Shown here: positions 1 through 9,046 of the stretch, in pieces
How the letters are laid out: each line of letters begins with the position of its first letter
How positions within the stretch are numbered: the first letter of the stretch is position 1
NCBI GenBank assembly: GCA_029777335.1
Contig: JAKOSN010000127.1
Location: forward strand, 1 to 42,642
Direction of reading: 5' to 3'
Source of the DNA: Planctomycetota bacterium
GTDB lineage: Bacteria > Planctomycetota > Planctomycetia > Gemmatales > Gemmataceae
Length of the DNA stretch: 42,642 bases
Made by a program: the position numbers and the translations under genes
The notes under the pieces: generated by a model
What the model was told of the DNA's origin: nothing
The model's database searches: none
What the model saw: the letters and a program-made list of their open reading frames with translations, nothing else

Positions 1-1446
1 ACGCGGCCAGCTTTCGTTGTACTCCGGATCGTTCTTGATCAAGCGCATCTGCGCCGGTTCCTCAACCACCTCGCCTTTTTTGATCAGGTAGATCCCACCA
101 TCAAGCTGCGGCAAGAACGTGTATTGATGATTCACCGGACCAGGCGAATACACCGTGAGCAGATGATTATCCGGCGCCCCCGCAGGATGAGTGAACTTGC
201 CCACGCGCGGCGCGGTTTTATCACCCCGGATGGAAGTATCCGTCGGTCCTTCCAACCCGTGACTGAACGGTGTCAATGAAACCGCTCCCGTGGGCATGAA
301 CGGCAATCGATACCAGCGCGGCCGACCATTATCATGACGACCAAAACGCCAGGGTTTGTTGCGCGGATCGTTCATCGCCGCCGGACCAAAGGCCGGATAG
401 CCATCAGGCGGAGAAGGCGGCATCTTCAGATAGGCACCAAATCCACTATTGTTTTGATTGTAATACTCTTCAAATATAATCGAACCATCGCTCAACTGAG
501 TCTGGAAATGAAAGCCATTGGGTGCCCCACCCGGATCAAAAGCACTCACCAGCGGAGCCCAGTTGGTGCCATCGGGGTGAATCGTCCAGATGCCCCACAG
601 AATGGAATCACGCGCACCCTGCGATTCCAGCGTGCTGTACATGATGCGCCCATCTTTCAATGCCACCGGATGCAGCGCCCCGGATAGATTGAGATGACCG
701 ATCTTTTCCAGATTTTGCGGATCGGCTGTCTCGCCAATACTGGTATCAACATCATCCATCACAAACAGTTGCAGGGCGATGGCGGGATAGCCCCGCGCCG
801 GCCGAAACCCATCGCGACTGCTGGTAAAGGCCAGGCGCCCGCCGGGCAGAGGACACGGCCCCATGTTGTAGACACCCGTTTCAATGTAACTGCGGCCCGG
901 CTGCGCAGTGCGAAAATCGGTCGACCACATCGCCGCGCCACGATTGGGTGTGTGCTTCTGATTGGTCAGACGCACAATGCGCCGTGATTTCAGATGGATC
1001 TTGTAGATATCCGCTCCCTGTCGCGGTGGATTCCACTGATTGTGATTTTTCAGATTGTAAATATGACTGTAATACACCCACTGCGCATCGAACGAAACCA
1101 CCGGATCGGTGATGGAGCCCTCGCCACCAGCCACGAGCAATTCCTCCTTCCCATCAGGGTGAAGGAGCATCAAATCCGCTCCCGGCTCCATGGTGACAGG
1201 CTGTGAAAAATCGGTATAGAAACGCTTGTGGGTTTTATCGCCTGCCCGCCGCGCGCGCACATAAACGATGTCGTAATCATACTTGATCGAGTTATCGCTC
1301 CGGATCGACGGCACCTTCACATTGACCGGATCGAGAAACAGTTTCTCCCTCTCCTGCTTCGGCTGCCCCAGAACGGGCACGACGATGAGCGCGAGCGCCA
1401 CCAGCAACACGGCAAAAAACCAGCGCATTTTGATCAACCGCATCAT
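1..1446 (-). CDS. HzsA-related exported beta-propeller protein (partial, C-terminus beyond window)
   Basis: The frame is open for 482 codons from an ATG at 1446 to the window edge, so the C-terminus is missing. A strong ribosome site (GAGGGGGG, 1452-1459) precedes two adjacent ATGs at 1446 and 1443. Residues 1-27 form a signal peptide or N-terminal anchor, with basic residues then a hydrophobic stretch ending near VLG, so the protein is probably exported. The rest has propeller-like repeats: DGKEELLVAGG and PVVSFDAQWVYYS near 95-125, GADIYKIHLKSRRIVRLT near 145, PLPGGRLAFTSSRDG near 200. This pattern matches proteins named HzsA-related after the middle domain of hydrazine synthase alpha. Such proteins occur widely in bacteria that do not perform anammox, so hydrazine synthesis is not implied. 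No CxxCH motif is present in the visible part. The lower GC (about 50-53% in sampled lines) differs from the genes to the right. The family call is from memory of motifs. Confidence 0.72.
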   Translation of the reverse strand, partial: MMRLIKMRWFFAVLLVALALIVVPVLGQPKQEREKLFLDPVNVKVPSIRSDNSIKYDYDIVYVRARRAGDKTHKRFYTDFSQPVTMEPGADLMLLHPDGKEELLVAGGEGSITDPVVSFDAQWVYYSHIYNLKNHNQWNPPRQGADIYKIHLKSRRIVRLTNQKHTPNRGAAMWSTDFRTAQPGRSYIETGVYNMGPCPLPGGRLAFTSSRDGFRPARGYPAIALQLFVMDDVDTSIGETADPQNLEKIGHLNLSGALHPVALKDGRIMYSTLESQGARDSILWGIWTIHPDGTNWAPLVSAFDPGGAPNGFHFQTQLSDGSIIFEEYYNQNNSGFGAYLKMPPSPPDGYPAFGPAAMNDPRNKPWRFGRHDNGRPRWYRLPFMPTGAVSLTPFSHGLEGPTDTSIRGDKTAPRVGKFTHPAGAPDNHLLTVYSPGPVNHQYTFLPQLDGGIYLIKKGEVVEEPAQMRLIKNDPEYNESWPR

Positions 1447-1922
1447 CACTTTCCCCCCTCGAACAAAGATCCAGGCGGGAGGCATGAGTTCTCCTCCCGG
1501 GCACTACTCTACCCAGAGCGCTACCCCAACGCAACAAAACGTGGTCGTTCGCAGGATCTTGCCAGGAGCATCGAGAAAGGCGAGCAGCGATGCGACCCTG
1601 AATTGCACGTTAGGAAAATGGAAATTTCTTCTTGACATTCGGTAGTCACGCTTTTACATCTTGAAATTAACACTTTCATGCCAATGCCAGCTCGCTCCAG
1701 TGCAATCTCTCCAAACTGGTAGTGCTTGCTGTGGAAGCTACGTGCAGAGGCCCAGTAATGTACAGCAGCGCGAACATGATCCTGACAGCGTCGCAGCATT
1801 TCCCTCTCGATCGAAGAAGAGGATGGCACAGAATATGACCTTGTTGTGCCAGTCCGACACGTTGGAGTCGAAGACCCCCAGGCCGCGCCGGCACGTGAAC
1901 CAAAGTGAACGAGGGAGACGAG
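1447..1922. other. Divergent intergenic region, no gene seen
   Basis: This 476-base stretch separates two divergently transcribed genes and should carry both promoters. No open frame here has a convincing ribosome site or protein-like composition. The segment around 1618-1680 is AT-rich. It contains TTGACA at 1632-1637 followed 17 bases later by a weak -10-like TACATC (1655-1660) on the plus strand. Nothing resembling a tRNA or a stable hairpin stood out. Confidence 0.5.
1632..1660 (+). promoter_or_regulatory. Weak sigma70-like promoter candidate
   Basis: A perfect TTGACA (1632-1637) lies 17 bases ahead of TACATC (1655-1660), which matches only three of six bases of a -10 box. It would give a leader of about 255 bases to the gene starting at 1923. 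The -35 match and the AT-rich setting are real, but the -10 is poor. Confidence 0.2.
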
Positions 1923-3011
1923 ATGATCGCTCGCTATTGCGGTGTTGCGTTTCTAGGACTTGTCTTGCTCCCATACTCGGCGATCGTTGCTGCGACGGGC
2001 GACTCCAATCCAGCGGTGGTCGCAGCACGCAAACGGCAGGAAACGGTGAAAACGCTTGAAATCAAGTTCAAGCAGACGGACATCATCGCGCCCGGAGGGG
2101 TATCAGATAAGGCGCCGCCCATGTACAAACCGGCCTCTCTGGTGCCACCAAAAGAAACCACGGTTCAATCCGTTAATCGTTATGTGATTGCGGAGAACAA
2201 GATTCGTTTCGAGAATAACCATCCCTCCTGGCGAATGCCTCAGGGCAGGTTGCTTGAACGCGGTGCATTGAGCGTGACCAATGGCAAGGATGGCCTCCTG
2301 CTGTTTCCCACTGGCATCGGTGCCCAGGGAACTGCGGAGGGAATCATTGAAAAGAACGCCCAGATAGCGGAATTTCAACTTTTCGTCCTGGCACCAATTA
2401 ACTTGACCTTGCGTGCGTTTGACCCCGTGGTGTGCGCCTATCCCCTCGAAGAATGGAAACGATCCGGCACCACCCGCATGGTTGGAGGAGTTCAGTGCGA
2501 GGAGTACCTTGATTCCCGTTCCACGATCACCCGCCACTACTGGCTGGCGCCCAAACAGGATCACGTTATCCGACAGGTCCAGGTGATTGAACGTGGAAAA
2601 CTACGAGATCAATGCGATATTGACTACACCAAAAACGACATCTGCGGTTGGATGCCGACCGCCTGGCGCTGGTCGCAACACACTCCCACGGGCAAACTCG
2701 CGCAAACAACCAAAATCGAAGTACTCGAGTATCGGCTCAATGAAACACAACCCGCCGAGCAATTTGAGTTAAAGTTCCCCCCCGGCTGTCGAGTTCATAA
2801 CAACAAGAACAGCAAGGAGTACCTTGTCAAGGACGACGGAACAATGCGCGAACAATCCCGCACCGGGGAGGAGTTGCCGGACGTTGTCTTTCAGCCACAA
2901 TCACCCTGGGTGCGACGACATCAATGGGAGTTGATCAGCGCCGCCCTGGCCCTCCTGCTTCTCATCGTCGGTCTGGTAGCCTGGCGCAAACGCGCCGCCA
3001 GATCGGTCTAG
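1923..3011 (+). CDS. LolA-like exported protein with C-terminal membrane anchor
   Basis: The gene encodes 362 residues. The ATG at 1923 is chosen because GAGGGA (1911-1916) sits six bases upstream; an in-frame GTG at 1905 lacks a site. Residues 1-24 are a signal peptide ending near IVAAT. The body (about 40-310) has alternating beta-strand character. It includes a segment near 275-310 with FPPGCRVHN, then KEYLVKDDGTMRE, resembling the end of LolA-like domains in other planctomycete proteins. A hydrophobic segment near 333-353 is followed by WRKRAAR, the positive stop-transfer tail of a type I membrane protein, so most of the chain should lie outside the cytoplasmic membrane. It precedes a DUF1559 gene by 86 bases and could be co-transcribed with it. 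The specific role is unknown; the LolA-like assignment is an inference from pattern. Confidence 0.75.
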   Translation: MIARYCGVAFLGLVLLPYSAIVAATGDSNPAVVAARKRQETVKTLEIKFKQTDIIAPGGVSDKAPPMYKPASLVPPKETTVQSVNRYVIAENKIRFENNHPSWRMPQGRLLERGALSVTNGKDGLLLFPTGIGAQGTAEGIIEKNAQIAEFQLFVLAPINLTLRAFDPVVCAYPLEEWKRSGTTRMVGGVQCEEYLDSRSTITRHYWLAPKQDHVIRQVQVIERGKLRDQCDIDYTKNDICGWMPTAWRWSQHTPTGKLAQTTKIEVLEYRLNETQPAEQFELKFPPGCRVHNNKNSKEYLVKDDGTMREQSRTGEELPDVVFQPQSPWVRRHQWELISAALALLLLIVGLVAWRKRAARSV

Positions 3012-3097
3012 CGCGACGGCACCCTTGTAGCCACTCATCCGAGGGTTATGATCCGTTGCAGAGGAGCCCCGCTCGCACCGTGATTTCCGAGGCTGCC

Positions 3098-4018
3098 ATG
3101 CCCTGTTACCCAACCCACGTCCGCAGTCGGTGTCGCCACGCCTTCACGCTCGTTGAAGCCATTGTGGTCCTGGCCATCCTCGTTGTCTTGCTGAGTCTTG
3201 TCCTCCCCGCTGTGCAGCAGATTCGAGATACCGCCTCACGCACGCAATGTGCTTCCCAACTCCGTCAACTCGCGCTGGGGGTGCACCTCTATTCGGACAG
3301 TCATCAGCGTTTGCCCCGTGGTTGCGACTATCCCTTTCCCGTTCCTGGACTTTATCCGGAACAGGGGCCGGGGCTCTCCTGGCAGACAAGCATCCTGCCC
3401 TACATCGAGCAATATCCCCTGTGGGAACTTGCCTGGTCCGCACACAAGGCAGATCCCCATGGGCACATTTCCAGCCATTCCGACGTCGCCGCCACCATCC
3501 TGCCCCTTTTTCTCTGCCCCAGCCAACCAACTCGAACTGCCGCGTACTATCCACAAGGAGAAGTGTCTGCCCTCACCTCGTATCAGGGAGTCGCTGGCAC
3601 CGCCGTGCGGCGCAACGACGGCGTTTTCCACAAGGATTACACCGTCCGCTTCGTCGATATTACCGATGGTCTTTCTTTCACTCTGATGATTGGCGAACGC
3701 CCTTCCGGGCCCAGACCAACCGATGGCAGTTGGTACAGCCACTGGGGATGCTGCCCCTGTGGCGCAGCACAAATCCTCCCCGCGGGAAGGAATGACTGGC
3801 TCGGTCCCGATGGCATCGACTGTACCCCCTCCCTTTATCCCCTGCGTCCCGGCACCTACGGCGACGACTGTGACCTGCGCCATTTCTGGAGTCTGCATCG
3901 CCAGGGGGCCAACTTTGCCTTTGCCGATGGTTCCATTCGCTTCCTGCGCTACAGTGAAACTCCCATCCTGCGCGATTTGGCTACCCGCGCTGGCGGGGAA
4001 ATCTCCACGCTTGATTGA
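3098..4018 (+). CDS. DUF1559 (prepilin-like, H-x9-DG) protein
   Basis: The gene encodes 306 residues. The ATG at 3098 follows GAGG (3089-3092) and places the pilin-type leader at the N-terminus; an in-frame GTG at 3080 is possible but has poorer spacing. A short basic leader is followed by FTLVEAIVVLAIL, the prepilin peptidase and methylation pattern, and then a long hydrophobic helix. The C-terminus carries HRQGANFAFADG, the H-x9-DG motif that defines the large planctomycete DUF1559 family, known also as SBP_bac_10-like. Members are thought to be exported through a type II or type IV pilus-like route; their function is unknown. It has several cysteines, including WGCCPCG near 220. It is convergent with the second DUF1559 locus, leaving 23 bases before the facing stop. 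Confidence 0.92.
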   Translation: MPCYPTHVRSRCRHAFTLVEAIVVLAILVVLLSLVLPAVQQIRDTASRTQCASQLRQLALGVHLYSDSHQRLPRGCDYPFPVPGLYPEQGPGLSWQTSILPYIEQYPLWELAWSAHKADPHGHISSHSDVAATILPLFLCPSQPTRTAAYYPQGEVSALTSYQGVAGTAVRRNDGVFHKDYTVRFVDITDGLSFTLMIGERPSGPRPTDGSWYSHWGCCPCGAAQILPAGRNDWLGPDGIDCTPSLYPLRPGTYGDDCDLRHFWSLHRQGANFAFADGSIRFLRYSETPILRDLATRAGGEISTLD

Positions 4019-4041
4019 TTGCGTGCTCGCCTTGCTTCTCC

Positions 4042-4464
4042 TCAACGTCGCTCTGGCGCCGAGGAACGCCGATTCTTCGGCCTGGTCGAGATGTGGTCGG
4101 CTCCCTCGCGACGCTGCGCTTTCATGAACTCGTACAGTCGTTCGGCGGCCGTCTCCCACTTCCCCGAACGTGCCCTGGCGATCACCTCGTCCAGGTACTC
4201 TCCCGCCTCCGTCGGCATCTTCCCCGCGTCGCGCTGGGCGTGCAATCGTTGCTCGCACTGGCCCAGTAACTTCTCGTCGCGCGCCGTGACGGCAGTGAAG
4301 AGCGCATCGACACTGCGAAACACCTCCTCGTCGGCCCCCATCTGCGGCGGACCGCTCCAGAGCATCACCAGCAACCCCACCAGTAACACCCCCCCAATCC
4401 CCACGGCGAGGAGAAGCAGAGAGCGTACCTTTCCAGATCCTTCTTCACTCTCAATAATCGCCAT
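4042..4464 (-). CDS. Small single-pass membrane protein overlapping DUF1559 gene
   Basis: The gene encodes 140 residues. The ATG at 4464 is inside the upstream DUF1559 gene, overlapping it by 14 bases, and is preceded by GGAGAGG, so translation is probably coupled. Residues about 14-37 form one membrane helix (a run of V, L, G and I ending in LLVMLW). The remaining hundred residues are soluble and helical, with charged repeats such as DALFTAVTARDEKLL and a basic C-terminus (RPKNRRSSAPERR). Small proteins directly after DUF1559 genes are common in planctomycetes, but this one matches no family I recognise. The coupling suggests it acts with the DUF1559 protein, perhaps at the membrane. Confidence 0.78.
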   Translation of the reverse strand: MAIIESEEGSGKVRSLLLLAVGIGGVLLVGLLVMLWSGPPQMGADEEVFRSVDALFTAVTARDEKLLGQCEQRLHAQRDAGKMPTEAGEYLDEVIARARSGKWETAAERLYEFMKAQRREGADHISTRPKNRRSSAPERR

Positions 4465-5518
4465 GAATCGCCTCTCCGCCATCGCGTGTCGACAGCGCCA
4501 CCCACGTATTGGGATTGATGTACTGCGAGATAAACCGCACCGAGCCATCGCCAAACAGGACATTCGCCCCGCCTGGATGCTCCGCGTACATCTCGTCGGT
4601 GTGTCCAAATGGATTGTTCGGCGCGTGAATGATCACCTGGGGATGATCATGTGTGTCTGGCCCACTGTGAACCCCCACCAAACACCCCGCGCCATTGTTC
4701 TCCGACGGCCACGGACGCAGATCAAGCCGTGGCGGAGTGACCGCCCCAGGCACCACGCCCACCCACGTCTTGTTGCTCAGCACCGAGCTGTGTTCGCCAA
4801 GAAACACGGTGTTGGAGAGCCCGTCGGAGATGCGTCCCACGGACATCTTCGCATTCCGATAGAACGGCCCATCGATGCGCGCCGAGAGGTTGTTGTTGGC
4901 CGGAATTGGTTCGGGAAGGTCGTAGTCGTAGCAGTAAGCGGTCGCCCGCCCCCACGGCTGATGAATCCCCGCATTGGTCACATAATGACTGTGCGCAAAC
5001 ACAATGGGTGTGCCATCTCCACGGACCAGGGGCACCCCATGGCGCACGTCCGCCCCTTCCTGTTGCACGACGAACCCCTCGCTCCCTCCGCTCGCCGAGG
5101 GACAGAGAAACACCTTCAGGCGCGTCTGCACCGCCCCCGCGTTCTCGGGTGCCCAGCACGGCAAATCGAGCCGAAATTGGCGATATAAATTGTCCTGTTC
5201 CAGATAAGGTAATAGCAGGGTGCCCCACGCCCACCCCGGGGGGCCATTGCGATACTCATCCCCGTAACGGATCCCGTAAGCGGTGCCATCCGCGTAGGGG
5301 TTCGCCGTCTGATACGCCGGGGGAAAGAGGTGGTGATCCCCTTCGTAGGAGTGCAGCGCCAGACCCAGCTGCTTGAGATTATTGGAACACTGCAACCGCC
5401 CCGCTGCCTCGCGCACCTTCTGCACCGCGGGCAACAACAATCCCATAAGGATCGCCATGATCGCCATCACCACCAGCAACTCAATCAGCGTAAACCCCGA
5501 TCGCGGCGAAGTCTTCAT
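4451..5518 (-). CDS. DUF1559 (prepilin-like, H-x9-DG) protein
   Basis: The gene encodes 355 residues. The ATG at 5518 is favoured over an in-frame start at 5548 because AGGGAG lies seven bases upstream and the leader then becomes the typical short MKTSPRSG. FTLIELLVVMAIMAIL is a textbook class III signal peptide with Glu at +5 of the mature pilin-like protein. It is followed by the family hallmark LLPAVQKVREAA and the LKQLGLALHSYE stretch. The C-terminus contains HPGGANVLFGDG, the H-x9-DG motif. It is coupled to the small membrane-protein gene at 4042-4464. A palindrome placed like an operator lies in the upstream region, suggesting regulated expression. Substrate and function are unknown for the family. 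Confidence 0.94.
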   Translation of the reverse strand: MKTSPRSGFTLIELLVVMAIMAILMGLLLPAVQKVREAAGRLQCSNNLKQLGLALHSYEGDHHLFPPAYQTANPYADGTAYGIRYGDEYRNGPPGWAWGTLLLPYLEQDNLYRQFRLDLPCWAPENAGAVQTRLKVFLCPSASGGSEGFVVQQEGADVRHGVPLVRGDGTPIVFAHSHYVTNAGIHQPWGRATAYCYDYDLPEPIPANNNLSARIDGPFYRNAKMSVGRISDGLSNTVFLGEHSSVLSNKTWVGVVPGAVTPPRLDLRPWPSENNGAGCLVGVHSGPDTHDHPQVIIHAPNNPFGHTDEMYAEHPGGANVLFGDGSVRFISQYINPNTWVALSTRDGGEAIHGDY

Positions 5519-5546
5519 GCACCACTCCCTGCGCAGCAAGGTTTGC

Positions 5547-5577
5547 ATAATATCCCTGATTAGTTAAACCTAATCAA
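5547..5577 (-). promoter_or_regulatory. Promoter with operator-like palindrome ahead of DUF1559 gene
   Basis: On the minus strand TATTAT (5547-5552) matches five of six -10 bases, and TTGATT (5572-5577) matches four of six -35 bases, with a 19-base spacer. A perfect six-base inverted repeat, GATTAG (5558-5563) and CTAATC (5570-5575) separated by six bases, fills the spacer, where a repressor would block polymerase. The leader to the ATG at 5518 would be about 20 bases. The promoter boxes are suggestive; the palindrome is directly visible. Confidence 0.4.
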
Positions 5578-5701
5578 TTGCTTAGCTGAAGCTAGCGAAT
5601 CCCAGGAGAATCGTCAAGAAGAAAAGTGCGCAGCCGACCACACGGACCATGGGTCGGCAAAGGAAGACGGTTTGACAGGGAACGTGCACGCCCAGGCGAA
5701 C

Positions 5702-8700
5702 TCAGGGGCGCGGTAGCACCTCAGCTGCGGGACGCCAGCGGAAGGGATCGATGGGAGCGATGATGTTCTCGGTGTTCAGTTGCAACCCCGTCAGACTCTG
5801 AATCCACTGCAACACCCGCTCGGGGTCGCCTTGAATCGGAGTGACCACGGGCCAGATCTCCGCCCGCTCGGGATTGCCTGGAGTCACTCCAAACAACGAC
5901 CCATCGGGGCTCACCTTCACATGCCCACCCCAGCGCCTCGCTCCCACGGGCTTCCCCGTACTCGCGTGCCAGATCGTGGTGAAATCCAAACCGCTCGCCA
6001 GAAGCAGTTCGCCATTGGGGGTGTAGGTCAATCCGTAGTAACCCGAGCTTTCCACCGACGGTGCCGCGCGTATTCCCTGGGCAGTATCGACCTGGCGGAT
6101 AAACCCATCGCTCCCCGCCAGGGCAACCACCTGCCCATTGGAACGATAGGCGGCATTGGTCACAAGCAGATTGGGAATGGCATGCACGGGCCCCAGGGGA
6201 GTCTTGCCATCGGCGAGCCATTCGCGAAAAAACGACTGTGTCGCCAGCAAGATCCTCTCCCCATCGGGAGTATAACGGACTGCCCACAGGTGCGGGGTAC
6301 CCTCAATCTGCAATGCCGTGGGAAGTGCCTTGCCACTCTCCACATCCCACATCATCGCCCGTGGGCGCTGCTCATAGCCAATCCCCAGCAAGATGCGTCC
6401 CTTCGGGTGCAGGGCCAACTTCTTGATCGGCCCCATCGTGACCCCCGCCTCCAGATCGCGGATCGGTTTTCCGCTCGCGGTATCCCAGATCCGAACCCGC
6501 GTGCCACACCCCCCATACACCCGCTTTCCATCCGGGCTCCACTGGTGATCATCAACCCAACCCAGGGGGTCAAAGGGGAGCGACGGCTCGACGCGCTTGC
6601 CGGTTTGGAGATCATAGCGAAAGATCTGCCGCGCTGTCGGTTCCGGGACCGTCTGACAGAATGCGCTGATAGCCACTTCCGGGCGATCGAGCCGAAACGA
6701 GAGACAGTAACCCGGCGCGGGGAGGAGATGCGTCCACCGGGGCCGTGGTTCGTCGATCCGATACCAGGTCACGCGCTCCGTTCCGCCCACCACCAGTTGC
6801 TTGCCATCGGGAGTCAAGAGAGCAGTTCGCGTGTCGTCCTGAGTGACCACTGGCAAACCCACCCGGCGCCCGGTTCCCCAGTCCCAGGCACCAAGAATCC
6901 GGCTTTCGCCACTGACAACCAGCTGTCTTCCATCGGAGCTAAAGTGTGCGGCATGCACATTCCCATTCAGGATCGCCTTCTTCCCAAGGGGTTGGAGCGA
7001 GCTGGTTTCCCAGACCTGAACCGAGTTTTCGATGTGATGCCCGGTTAAAAACCGACTCCCCGCAGGATCAAAAGCAGCATAGCGATTGCGGTTGGCGGTG
7101 AGGATCGATCTGCCCACCGCCTTCCCGGTGCGTGCGTCCCACAACTGCGCACGCCAGTTGGCATTGGCGGTCAACACACGCGTCCCATCGGGATGATACG
7201 CCACCCCTTCACAGTATTCGCCCCCGTGGTTAAATCCGGGTTGAATGCGCTCCCCGGTGGTAACGTTCCGTGCCCACACCGTTGCTCCAATTTCCGAGGC
7301 GAGGATCTGGGTCCCGTCGGGGTGAAATACCACCGTGGGCACAAAATAATCGGGAACGGGATTGGCAAGAATGCGAATCACCATCGCTTTTTGGAGGGAA
7401 CCGTCATACGGCCACAGGCGAACCGTTCCATCGGCACAGTAGGCAGCAATCAGCTTTCCGCGTGGTTGCCAGGCCAGCGCCAGAACCGCCGACGAGAACC
7501 TGGCCGAGGGCCGTTGCAGCCGAAGCGATGAAACATTCCAGAAGCGCACCGTCCCATCACTTCCCCCGGTGGCCAGTGTCTTGCCATCGGGGCTCCAGCA
7601 CAGGCTCCGCACCACACACCCGGGGTGGGGCATCATCGTCTCCACCGACGCCGTCTGTTGCGCCCAGGCTCGGATGGCGTAGCGAAACACCATTTCCAGC
7701 TGTCCGTCGCCGCCCTGCACCGCGTGGTCCAGGCCGCGTGCAAACCACAGCAACCCTGCCGCGGGCTCCCCACCAAGCGAAAGTTGCTGGGCGCGATCGA
7801 ACATCGCATCGGCCGCCGTTCTCAGCGCGTTGCGCTCCGCCTGTTGCGCCTTCCTCAGTGCGTTCATGGTGCGATCACGTTCCTGCCCCAGTTCCCACGC
7901 GTTCCGGGATTTGATCGCCGCCAGCACAAGCGGGACCACCAGCAACCCAAGCAACACGAGTCCTCCAAGGAAGCAGACCGCCGCCCACGACGGATGGCGC
8001 CGACAGGTGCGCCAGCCTCGCTCCAGCAGGCCGACGGGGCGCGCCGTGATCGGTTCACCCGCCAAAAACCGCGTCAGATCGTCCGCCAGGTCGCGCGCCC
8101 GAAGGTAACGCCGGGGAATCTCCTTGCGCAGACATTTCAGACAGATCGTCTCCAGATCACGCGGAATTTGCGGGGACAGGCGGCGCGGTGGCACCGGCTC
8201 GTTGTGCAACAATTGCATGATGGTGTCCAGCGGCGTGGGCGCCTTGAAAGGCGGACGTCCGGTCAGACACTCATAGAGAATGGCGCCCAGCGCATAAATA
8301 TCGGCCCCGGGACCAATTTCCTTGGTTCTCCCGCGCGCCTGCTCGGGGGCCATGTACGACGGCGTGCCCATGACGGCCCCGGTCGCGGTGCGCCCCGCCT
8401 CGTCCAGCTTCTTTGCCAATCCGAAGTCGGTGATCTTGGGGTTCCCATCCTCGGCGAGCAACACGTTCGCGGGTTTCAGATCGCGATGAATCACTCCCTT
8501 GTCGTGAGCTGCCTGCATCGCTCGCGCCAGCTTCTCCACCAACCCGGCGGCCTCCTGAGCGGGGAGCGGCGTGCCCGCCAACCGCTTCTCCAGACTCCCC
8601 CCCGCGCAGAACTCAAAGCTGAAAAAAGGCAAGCCCTGATATTCACCCACTTCGTGGATCTGCACGATCCCCGGATGTTGCAACCGCGCAATCGCCTCCG

Positions 8701-9046
8701 CCTCGGTGCGAAAGCGTTCGCGTTCAGTGGGTCCCGCATGCTCGGCGGTCAAAATCATCTTCAACGCAACCAGCCGATTCAAACTCGTCTGCCGCGCCAG
8801 GTAGACGACCCCCATCCCTCCGCGTCCCAATTCGCGCACAATTTCGTATCCACTCACCGCCGCAGCCAGCGCAGTGGGCGCGACCGGCCCCCCCTCTCCC
8901 CCCGAACACGTTCTGGCCGGATCGCCCGCCTCGTCGGCTGACTGGCGTGACTGCGTTTCCAGAGGAGAAAGCCCACCTTCGCTCGGAATCGGATCGTGCA
9001 CAGAATCATCCCTTTTCGCGCTCGGAGAGTGTTGTTCGCCCTTCAC
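5702..9046 (-). CDS. Membrane Ser/Thr protein kinase with C-terminal WD40 propeller
   Basis: The gene encodes 1114 residues. The GTG start at 9046 overlaps the upstream stop codon (GTGA), so translation is probably coupled. The cytoplasmic Hanks-type kinase domain spans about 66-330: glycine loop GRGGMGVV (74-81), ATP-binding K96 in VALK, catalytic HRDLKPAN with D189, DFG at 207-209 and MAPEQ near 232. All catalytic residues are present. One membrane helix lies near 354-378. It is followed by a helical, probably coiled segment rich in A, E and R (to about 420), and then by WD40-type repeats to the C-terminus, with recurring units such as WSPDGKTLATGGSDGTVRFW. The propeller would lie outside the membrane and may sense a ligand or protein. 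This architecture is common in Gemmata-like planctomycetes. The upstream partner is a CapA-type phosphoesterase. Confidence 0.95.
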   Translation of the reverse strand: MKGEQHSPSAKRDDSVHDPIPSEGGLSPLETQSRQSADEAGDPARTCSGGEGGPVAPTALAAAVSGYEIVRELGRGGMGVVYLARQTSLNRLVALKMILTAEHAGPTERERFRTEAEAIARLQHPGIVQIHEVGEYQGLPFFSFEFCAGGSLEKRLAGTPLPAQEAAGLVEKLARAMQAAHDKGVIHRDLKPANVLLAEDGNPKITDFGLAKKLDEAGRTATGAVMGTPSYMAPEQARGRTKEIGPGADIYALGAILYECLTGRPPFKAPTPLDTIMQLLHNEPVPPRRLSPQIPRDLETICLKCLRKEIPRRYLRARDLADDLTRFLAGEPITARPVGLLERGWRTCRRHPSWAAVCFLGGLVLLGLLVVPLVLAAIKSRNAWELGQERDRTMNALRKAQQAERNALRTAADAMFDRAQQLSLGGEPAAGLLWFARGLDHAVQGGDGQLEMVFRYAIRAWAQQTASVETMMPHPGCVVRSLCWSPDGKTLATGGSDGTVRFWNVSSLRLQRPSARFSSAVLALAWQPRGKLIAAYCADGTVRLWPYDGSLQKAMVIRILANPVPDYFVPTVVFHPDGTQILASEIGATVWARNVTTGERIQPGFNHGGEYCEGVAYHPDGTRVLTANANWRAQLWDARTGKAVGRSILTANRNRYAAFDPAGSRFLTGHHIENSVQVWETSSLQPLGKKAILNGNVHAAHFSSDGRQLVVSGESRILGAWDWGTGRRVGLPVVTQDDTRTALLTPDGKQLVVGGTERVTWYRIDEPRPRWTHLLPAPGYCLSFRLDRPEVAISAFCQTVPEPTARQIFRYDLQTGKRVEPSLPFDPLGWVDDHQWSPDGKRVYGGCGTRVRIWDTASGKPIRDLEAGVTMGPIKKLALHPKGRILLGIGYEQRPRAMMWDVESGKALPTALQIEGTPHLWAVRYTPDGERILLATQSFFREWLADGKTPLGPVHAIPNLLVTNAAYRSNGQVVALAGSDGFIRQVDTAQGIRAAPSVESSGYYGLTYTPNGELLLASGLDFTTIWHASTGKPVGARRWGGHVKVSPDGSLFGVTPGNPERAEIWPVVTPIQGDPERVLQWIQSLTGLQLNTENIIAPIDPFRWRPAAEVLPRP

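Noticed and set aside
1..1446. Hydrazine synthase subunit implying anammox metabolism
   Set aside because: Only the propeller-like middle region is recognisable, no haem motif is visible, and no other anammox gene is present. The name HzsA-related is used for many non-anammox proteins.
3236..4258. Long open frame opposite the first DUF1559 gene
   Set aside because: It overlaps a well-supported gene with a pilin leader and H-x9-DG motif, has no ribosome site and no recognisable motif. Third-position GC bias in the real gene keeps the opposite frame open.
5780..7048. 422-codon open frame opposite the WD40 half of the first kinase
   Set aside because: The kinase-WD40 gene is clear on the other strand; this translation is rich in Arg, Pro and His with no domain pattern.
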